A stretch of DNA of 64,000 nucleotides from an uncultured Opitutia bacterium (GTDB taxonomy: Bacteria > Verrucomicrobiota > Verrucomicrobiia > Opitutales > CAJWYM01). The notes beneath the pieces are model-generated. The model did no database searches and was not told the DNA's origin. It saw nothing but the letters and a program-made list of their open reading frames with translations. The first letter of the stretch is position 1. Each line of letters begins with the position of its first letter. Shown here one piece after another: positions 58,838 to 64,000 of this stretch. The stretch spans positions 1 through 64,000 of the forward strand of contig CAJWYM010000001.1 in the NCBI GenBank assembly GCA_913049555.1, written 5' to 3'. The position numbers were made by a program, and so were the translations under genes.

Positions 58838-60208
58838 TTAGGAGGAACGGTTCCAATCGAGATTGGGCCATTGTTTTATTTTTCTATGGAGAGTTCTTCT
58901 GCTTATCCCTAAAAGCTCAGCAGCTTTTGTCTTATTTCCATTGGATTGATAAAGTGCGTTGCAAAGTAATTTTTTTTCATTTTCTTCAACGGACAATGGA
59001 TTCACAGAAATTCCATGGGGTTGTAATTCGGGCTCTTCTTTTTTTAAAAATCGAGGGTCTAAATTATGAGATTGAACTACTTTGCCTCTGTGCATGATCA
59101 CCATATTTTCACAGAAATTCCTCAGTTCCCGGATATTTCCAGGCCACCTGTATTCGATCAATATTTTCATGGCCTCCCTATCAAATGAAATGGGGACAAA
59201 ATGATTCTCCTCAGCGTAGAAATTTATGAAGTGCTCTAATAATAAAGGGATGTCTTCTTTTCTCTCATTTAGAGAGGGGAGTAAGATACGCACCACATTG
59301 AGTCTATAATAAAGGTCCTCACGAAAGGTCCCGTTTTTTACCATTTCTAATAAATCTCTGTTTGTGGCACAGATAAGACGAACATCCACCTGAATTGGCT
59401 TAATACTCCCAAGCCGCTCAAATGACCTAGACTCTAAAAAACGAAGGAGTTTCACCTGGGTTTGAGCATCAATTTCACCAATTTCATCTAAGAACAAAGA
59501 CCCTCCCTCAGCAGCCTCAAATCGGCCCATTCTTTTTTCATTGGCTCCTGTAAAGGCACCCCTCTCATGACCAAACAATTCACTTTCGAGTAAATTACTA
59601 GCCAAGGCTGCGCAGTGAACAGCAACAAACGGTTTTTTTCTTCTAGGGCTGTTGTCGTGAATGGATTGAGCAAAAAGTTCTTTACCGGTGCCTGTTTCCC
59701 CATTGATCATAACGGTAGCCTTTGAGGGAGCGACGAGTTCGACCTCTTTTAGGACTTTGGATAAACTGGAAGATTGACCAATAATTCCAACGGAAGCATG
59801 GATTCGACTGGACCTTGGATCTGATCGGAGCGTTCCTTTTTCATTCTTTTTGACTTGCAGGGATCTTTTTAAAAGAAGCTCCAAGCTTTCAAGGTTCACA
59901 GGCTTCGTCAGAAAATCAAAGGCACCCTGTTTGATAGCCTCTACAGCAGTCTCGATATTTCCGTAGGCAGTCATCATGATGGTAATTGGATCGTAGGGCA
60001 TTTTTGCTGCGTATTTGAGAACCGACATTCCAGATTTTCCCGCCATTCGAAGATCTGTAAGAATGAGGTCAAATTCCTCTTCATTCATTAAGGTAAATGC
60101 CTCATCAGCATCCGCAGCTACATAGGTGTCATAATCGTCTTCCAATGCAGAGAGCAATCCCTCTCTCGCATGCTTCTCATCCTCAACGATTAATAAGGTG
60201 TGAGGCAT
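58838..60208 (-). CDS. Sigma-54-dependent response regulator (NtrC/AtoC type)
   Basis: Activates sigma-54 promoters when phosphorylated. An N-terminal receiver domain (D52 as phospho-acceptor in LTDLRM, K102 in LTKPV) is followed by an AAA+ domain with Walker A GETGTGKE (170-177), GAFTGA (217-222, the sigma-54 contact) and Walker B, and a C-terminal Fis-type helix-turn-helix (KTKAAELLGISRRTLHRKI). At 456 residues it is complete. No histidine kinase gene is adjacent; it follows fcl by seven bases on the same strand. Confidence 0.94.
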   Translation of the reverse strand: MPHTLLIVEDEKHAREGLLSALEDDYDTYVAADADEAFTLMNEEEFDLILTDLRMAGKSGMSVLKYAAKMPYDPITIMMTAYGNIETAVEAIKQGAFDFLTKPVNLESLELLLKRSLQVKKNEKGTLRSDPRSSRIHASVGIIGQSSSLSKVLKEVELVAPSKATVMINGETGTGKELFAQSIHDNSPRRKKPFVAVHCAALASNLLESELFGHERGAFTGANEKRMGRFEAAEGGSLFLDEIGEIDAQTQVKLLRFLESRSFERLGSIKPIQVDVRLICATNRDLLEMVKNGTFREDLYYRLNVVRILLPSLNERKEDIPLLLEHFINFYAEENHFVPISFDREAMKILIEYRWPGNIRELRNFCENMVIMHRGKVVQSHNLDPRFLKKEEPELQPHGISVNPLSVEENEKKLLCNALYQSNGNKTKAAELLGISRRTLHRKIKQWPNLDWNRSS

Positions 60209-60215
60209 TTATAAT

Positions 60216-61160
60216 TTAAAGGCGGGCGTTTCCGCATTCAAGAGTTGCTTTGAATTCATCGTAGGTCCTCTTAAGGCCCTCTTTAAGACTTATTTTAGGT
60301 TCCCATCCAGTGCTTTTGAGGAGAGCGTTGTCCATAAGTTTTCTTGGAGTTCCGTCTGGTTTTGAGGAGTCGTATCCAAGCTTTCCCGAGTAACCAACCG
60401 TTTCTTTTACCAATTGCGCGAGTTCTCCAATAGAAATGTCTTTTCCAGATCCAATGTTTACCCAATCAGGGGGGGATTGAATGTTTGCTAGGTGAATGAC
60501 TGCATCTGCCAAGTCATCTACATGAAGGAATTCTCTTTTGGGAGTTCCACTTCCCCAAATAATGACTTCCGGAGTGTTGTTTAATTTTGCTTCGTGAAAT
60601 CTTCTGATTAAAGCGGGAAGAACATGGGAGTTCTCAGGATGATAATTGTCTCCAGTTCCATATAAATTGGTGGGCATCCCAGAATGAAACAATACTCCGT
60701 ATTGTTTTCTGTAATATTCACACATCTTAAGACCTGCAATTTTAGCGATTGCATAAGCTTCGTTCGTCTTTTCGAGAGGAGATGAAAGGAGACAATCTTC
60801 TTTCATTGGTTGAGGAGCGTTTCTGGGATAAATACAAGAGCTACCAAGGTTGAGAAGTCTGGACACCCCATTACTGTAGGCAGAGTGAACGATATTAAAG
60901 GTAATTGCTAAATTTTCATGTATGAATTCAGCTGGGTAAGTATTATTCGCATGGATTCCACCTACACGCGCTGCAGCAAGAATCACGATATCAGGTTTTT
61001 CTTGGATAAAAAAATCCTCGACCAGTGCAGAGTTGGTAAGGTCCAATTCGGATCTGGTTCTAGTAATCAGATCGATATGATTGTGATCCTCAAGTTTTCT
61101 AAGAATAGAAGATCCGACCATACCTCTGTGGCCTGCGATGTAAACTTTTCCTTTCACCAA
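60216..61160 (-). CDS. fcl: GDP-L-fucose synthase
   Basis: Converts GDP-4-keto-6-deoxymannose to GDP-L-fucose, using NADPH. The short-chain dehydrogenase/epimerase features are [37 protein letters not shown] and the catalytic [20 protein letters not shown], followed by [16 protein letters not shown]. Length 314 is normal. It works with gmd directly upstream and supplies fucose for surface glycans. Confidence 0.94.
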   Translation of the reverse strand: MVKGKVYIAGHRGMVGSSILRKLEDHNHIDLITRTRSELDLTNSALVEDFFIQEKPDIVILAAARVGGIHANNTYPAEFIHENLAITFNIVHSAYSNGVSRLLNLGSSCIYPRNAPQPMKEDCLLSSPLEKTNEAYAIAKIAGLKMCEYYRKQYGVLFHSGMPTNLYGTGDNYHPENSHVLPALIRRFHEAKLNNTPEVIIWGSGTPKREFLHVDDLADAVIHLANIQSPPDWVNIGSGKDISIGELAQLVKETVGYSGKLGYDSSKPDGTPRKLMDNALLKSTGWEPKISLKEGLKRTYDEFKATLECGNARL

Positions 61161-61199
61161 CGTTCTTTTAAAATCATCCCAAGCTTTTAGTAGAGGCGT

Positions 61200-62198
61200 T
61201 TAGATAGAAGCGTTGAGTAAAGCTTGCTCTTTTTTTGCGAGTTTCATGTCTTCATCCACCATGATTTTGCAAAGGCTCTTGAAGCTAGTCTTGGGTTCCC
61301 AATTGAGTTTTTTCTTAGCTTTTTCAGGATCCCCTATGAGAAGATCTACTTCTGCTGGCCTTTCATATCTAGCATCGTATTTAACATATTTTTGCCAGTC
61401 CAAATCTAATGCTGCAAAGGTTTCCTGACAGAACTCTTTAACCGTGTGAGTTTCATTTGTGGCAATCACATAGTCGTCTGGTTCGTCTTGTTGCAACATT
61501 AGGTACATGGCTTCAACATATTCCTTAGCATATCCCCAGTCTCTCTTCGCGTCGAGATTTCCTAAATAAAGTGCATCTTGTAAGCCTAATTTAATGCGAG
61601 TTGCTGCACGAGTAATTTTACGGGTTACGAAAGTTTCCCCTCGTCTTGGAGATTCGTGATTGAATAGAATGCCACTGGAAGCATGCATGTTATAAGACTC
61701 ACGGAAGTTAATAGTCAGCCAGTGTGCATAGAGTTTTGCACAAGCATAAGGAGATCGAGGGTAAAAAGGAGTCGACTCTGTTTGGGGAACTGCTTGAACT
61801 TTTCCATACATTTCTGAGGAAGAAGCCTGATAATAGCGAACTTTGTCCACAAGACCGGTTTCTCTGATTGCCTCTAAAATTCGAGCTGCTCCTAGTCCGA
61901 CCACATCCCCTGTGTATTCTGGAATATCAAAAGATACACGAACGTGGCTTTGTGCGCCGAGGTTGTAAATTTCGTCGGGTTTGAGATTGTAAAGCAACTT
62001 GACGAGCGCTGTCGAGTCCGCCAAGTCTCCGTAGTGAAGTTTGAGATTTGGATCACTGTAAATATGATCGATTCGATCGGTATTAAAAGTGGAGGCCCTC
62101 CGAATAATTCCGTGAACTTCATATCCTTTTTCTAGTAAAAGTTCAGCTAGATAAGAGCCGTCTTGTCCTGTAATTCCTGTAACGAGTGCTTTTTTCAT
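61200..62198 (-). CDS. gmd: GDP-mannose 4,6-dehydratase
   Basis: Makes GDP-4-keto-6-deoxymannose from GDP-mannose, the precursor of GDP-fucose. The Rossmann motif [36 protein letters not shown], the active-site [10 protein letters not shown] and [17 protein letters not shown] are typical. Length 332 is somewhat short but complete. It is the first gene of gmd-fcl-response regulator, 39 bases before fcl. Confidence 0.95.
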   Translation of the reverse strand: MKKALVTGITGQDGSYLAELLLEKGYEVHGIIRRASTFNTDRIDHIYSDPNLKLHYGDLADSTALVKLLYNLKPDEIYNLGAQSHVRVSFDIPEYTGDVVGLGAARILEAIRETGLVDKVRYYQASSSEMYGKVQAVPQTESTPFYPRSPYACAKLYAHWLTINFRESYNMHASSGILFNHESPRRGETFVTRKITRAATRIKLGLQDALYLGNLDAKRDWGYAKEYVEAMYLMLQQDEPDDYVIATNETHTVKEFCQETFAALDLDWQKYVKYDARYERPAEVDLLIGDPEKAKKKLNWEPKTSFKSLCKIMVDEDMKLAKKEQALLNASI

Positions 62199-62358
62199 AG
62201 AATAAATTTAAATTTATAATCCAACAAATACAGACCTATGAGTCAATTCTTTATGATTTAAAGTTGTGTGGATATGGTTCCTAATTCGAACTCTAGAATT
62301 GATTTTTAGCCCCTGTTAAAGGAGTGAATTCTTGAAATCACATTCGGTTTTTAAATTT

Positions 62359-63027
62359 CTAAAATCTTTTTCTTAGGTAAATGTAACGGGATTCCAAAGT
62401 TTCTTTAGTCTTAAAGGTGATTTCTAAGAAATCAGGAATTAAGGATTCGTTGTTTTTTTCTAGAAAATCATCTTCTTTCTCCCAAGTTTGAAATTCTGGA
62501 TTGAAATACCAAAGATCTATTTTGTCTACAAAAGGACTGATTTTAGTCTGATACAAGTCTAGAATATTTTCTACATTTTTTGAGGATGAATGCCACTTAA
62601 ATTGAAGCCCATTTTGGGTCGATAAATCAAAGAATATTGTGATTGGGGAGTTTAATGGAGTACTATTATCACTAAAGATGGCAGGAGGAGACTGGATCGA
62701 TAGCTGGAAGTAAGAATCGTTGAATCCATCTGTCCAATTGGGTTGAACGATTTCAATGTTTTTTGATTTTCCACGAGGTATTTCGGTTGTGGGGTTCTTT
62801 ATTGAACTGGATGCATTGTTAAAAATAAATTGAAGAAAGAAGCAGGTCCCATCCACATGTTGATCAAAAGCATTTTGGGTTTGGGTTTCAGTCCAAATTT
62901 GTTGAAGAGAGAACATAACTTGTAGGGTGGAGACTAAAGTCAAGGCTCCTAGACCTAGAGACAGGATTACTTCAATCAAAGTGAAAGCGGATTTTTTCTT
63001 AGAAATAATTTTGTTGGAGGGATTCAA
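62359..63027 (-). CDS. Pseudopilin-like protein (third of three)
   Basis: Has the prepilin peptidase site KKKSAFTLIEV followed by a hydrophobic helix (ILSLGLGALTLVSTLQVMF), as in GspJ-like minor pseudopilins. The remaining ~190 residues are soluble and rich in charged and polar residues. It overlaps the preceding pseudopilin gene by 29 bases. The secretion or pilus system it serves is not in the window. Confidence 0.8.
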   Translation of the reverse strand: MNPSNKIISKKKSAFTLIEVILSLGLGALTLVSTLQVMFSLQQIWTETQTQNAFDQHVDGTCFFLQFIFNNASSSIKNPTTEIPRGKSKNIEIVQPNWTDGFNDSYFQLSIQSPPAIFSDNSTPLNSPITIFFDLSTQNGLQFKWHSSSKNVENILDLYQTKISPFVDKIDLWYFNPEFQTWEKEDDFLEKNNESLIPDFLEITFKTKETLESRYIYLRKRF

Positions 63028-63451
63028 TGTACGTTTTTTTCTTTTCTAGAAGTTGTTTTCTTTCCTCAGATTCAGACCACTCAGGTCTCAGTAAATAGAA
63101 CCTAAGAGCACTTTTAATGGGTTCATTTTCCCCTTTTTCAATTTGAATCATTAAAGAAAATAAATCTAGATTCTCAGTTTCATTGATTTCTGCACTCCAT
63201 TGAATCTGTTCGTTGGATGGGAGAGTGAGTTCTCCCCCTTGTAATAACTTATCTTTATCCTCAATGGTTGTAATGAAATCTTTGGCCCAAGCAATGAATG
63301 CATTTTCATTTTGCGAATTTTTATTATTTTCCTTGGCTAATACTGCATTCATATAACTGTTTGTTAGCAACGCGATTGAAAGGCTGAAAAGAACGAGTGC
63401 AACCATAACTTCAATCAAAGAGAATCCGATTTTTTTGAAGAAACCATTCAT
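62999..63451 (-). CDS. Pseudopilin-like protein (second of three)
   Basis: A 150-residue protein with the cleavage site KKIGFSLIEVMVALVLFSLSIALL, typical of GspI-like minor pseudopilins. It overlaps the first pseudopilin gene by four bases and the third by 29, so the three are surely co-translated. The soluble part is short, which fits a minor pseudopilin. Confidence 0.82.
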   Translation of the reverse strand: MNGFFKKIGFSLIEVMVALVLFSLSIALLTNSYMNAVLAKENNKNSQNENAFIAWAKDFITTIEDKDKLLQGGELTLPSNEQIQWSAEINETENLDLFSLMIQIEKGENEPIKSALRFYLLRPEWSESEERKQLLEKKKTYIESLQQNYF

Positions 63452-63963
63452 TCAACCAACCTTGAGTTTGAAAGGGGATCCATTTGAATTTGTTCCATGT
63501 AATTTTCATATTCAAATTCAATGATATATCGTTGAGAACTGTTTGAGGGATCTAAAAAGATTTTATTTACAGAAGCCAACTCAAGGTCGCTGCTTGATTC
63601 TTCGCCAGGATTATATTTCGGAGATTTAAAATTGATAATACCCTTAAAATCAGAGGGTAATTTTTCCTCTGTAATTGGATTCGAATGAGTCCGTGATTGG
63701 AGTTTAAAGCTTCTAGTTTCCTCATCAAATTCAATAAATAAAGTTTCTTTTCTTTTTAAAACTTCTAACCTAGCTCGATTCAAAAAAGAGTAAAAAATTT
63801 CTTCAGGGGTATTTTCTTTTTTAGTATCAAACAAATTGTGAGTGTTTATAACAACCAGTCCTGTCATCATTCCAATTAAGGCTAAAACAGTGAGCATTTC
63901 AATCAATGTAAATCCCTTAGGATTTAAAGATTTAGATTTCAACTGAAATTTCATGTTGTTCAT
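63448..63963 (-). CDS. Pseudopilin-like protein (first of three, GspH type)
   Basis: A 171-residue protein with the site NPKGFTLIEMLTVLALIGMMTGL followed by a soluble GspH-like domain. It is the first gene of three tandem pseudopilins at the end of the window; a start at the second ATG (63954) is equally possible. The upstream end lies 37 bases from the window edge, so further type II secretion or type IV pilus genes may lie outside. Confidence 0.83.
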   Translation of the reverse strand: MNNMKFQLKSKSLNPKGFTLIEMLTVLALIGMMTGLVVINTHNLFDTKKENTPEEIFYSFLNRARLEVLKRKETLFIEFDEETRSFKLQSRTHSNPITEEKLPSDFKGIINFKSPKYNPGEESSSDLELASVNKIFLDPSNSSQRYIIEFEYENYMEQIQMDPLSNSRLVE

Positions 63964-64000
63964 TTTGACTAGGTTTGATTACCTTAATAATCCTTTTTAT

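Noticed and set aside
58676-58858. Near-repeat ATTAGGAGGAA...CAATC at 58676 and 58837
   Set aside because: Only about 22 bases with several differences; probably chance, and the second copy is coding.

Overview
The window is a 64 kb stretch of an AT-rich, Gram-negative bacterial chromosome. Outer-membrane genes (lpxK, a full mla lipid-transport set, lgt), a secreted or lipoprotein-rich gene content, three tandem pseudopilin genes, GH20 and GH2 glycosidases, GDP-fucose synthesis and a PurM of the long, Bacteroidetes-like type suggest a free-living, polysaccharide-using member of the Verrucomicrobiota/PVC or Bacteroidota neighbourhood. My best guess is a marine Verrucomicrobiota of the Opitutae type; this is an inference from gene content, not from a marker phylogeny. 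Most genes have no clear Shine-Dalgarno sequence, although the RF2 frameshift site and the insertion sequence use a strong GGAGG.

Layout. 1-2292: right part of an IS21-family element (istA cut by the window edge, istB, terminal repeats). 2319-5314: O-antigen ligase/TPR membrane protein and a small secreted two-repeat protein. 5541-7382: cysH and prfB, overlapping, with the classical RF2 +1 frameshift. 7599-13257: an unknown ATP-grasp-like protein, nadK, then uppP-yqgE and two orphan peptide-type ABC ATPases. 13424-16991: transketolase with a clear terminator, a membrane desaturase and a small membrane protein. 17173-21921: GH20 hexosaminidase and glpK-glpD. 22109-27645 (minus strand): pyrH, frr, proB (short form), a UvrD-type helicase and a DEAD-box helicase; tRNA-Gln follows at 27761. 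28329-32211 (minus): mlaE-mlaF-mlaD-mlaC-mlaA. 32286-36993: purM, a TIGR04282-type glycosyltransferase, cmoA-cmoB, rsmE. 37355-39439: fusA with terminator. 39675-42071: lgt, then a YjfI-like protein with a PspA homologue. 42427-46985 (minus): a Ser/Thr phospho-signalling set (PP2C phosphatase, FHA protein, transmembrane kinase). 47061-50591: yjbQ, LysM lipoprotein, cysteine desulfurase, recF. 50597-57558: yceH, lacZ with a divergent AraC regulator, nitroreductase, lpxK. 57647-62198: unknown lipoprotein, NtrC-type response regulator, fcl and gmd. 62359-63963: three pseudopilin-like genes.

The most unusual content is in signalling and envelope genes. The transmembrane Ser/Thr kinase carries outside the membrane a lectin-like domain and what looks like the C-terminal half of a PstS-type binding protein. 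A run of ten C in its linker would, if it slips by one, cut the protein right after the membrane segment. Its partner FHA protein ends in a degenerate class III nucleotide cyclase domain. The MlaF ATPase ends in a degenerate GGDEF-like domain. No CRISPR array, prophage, toxin-antitoxin pair or recognisable defence system was seen.
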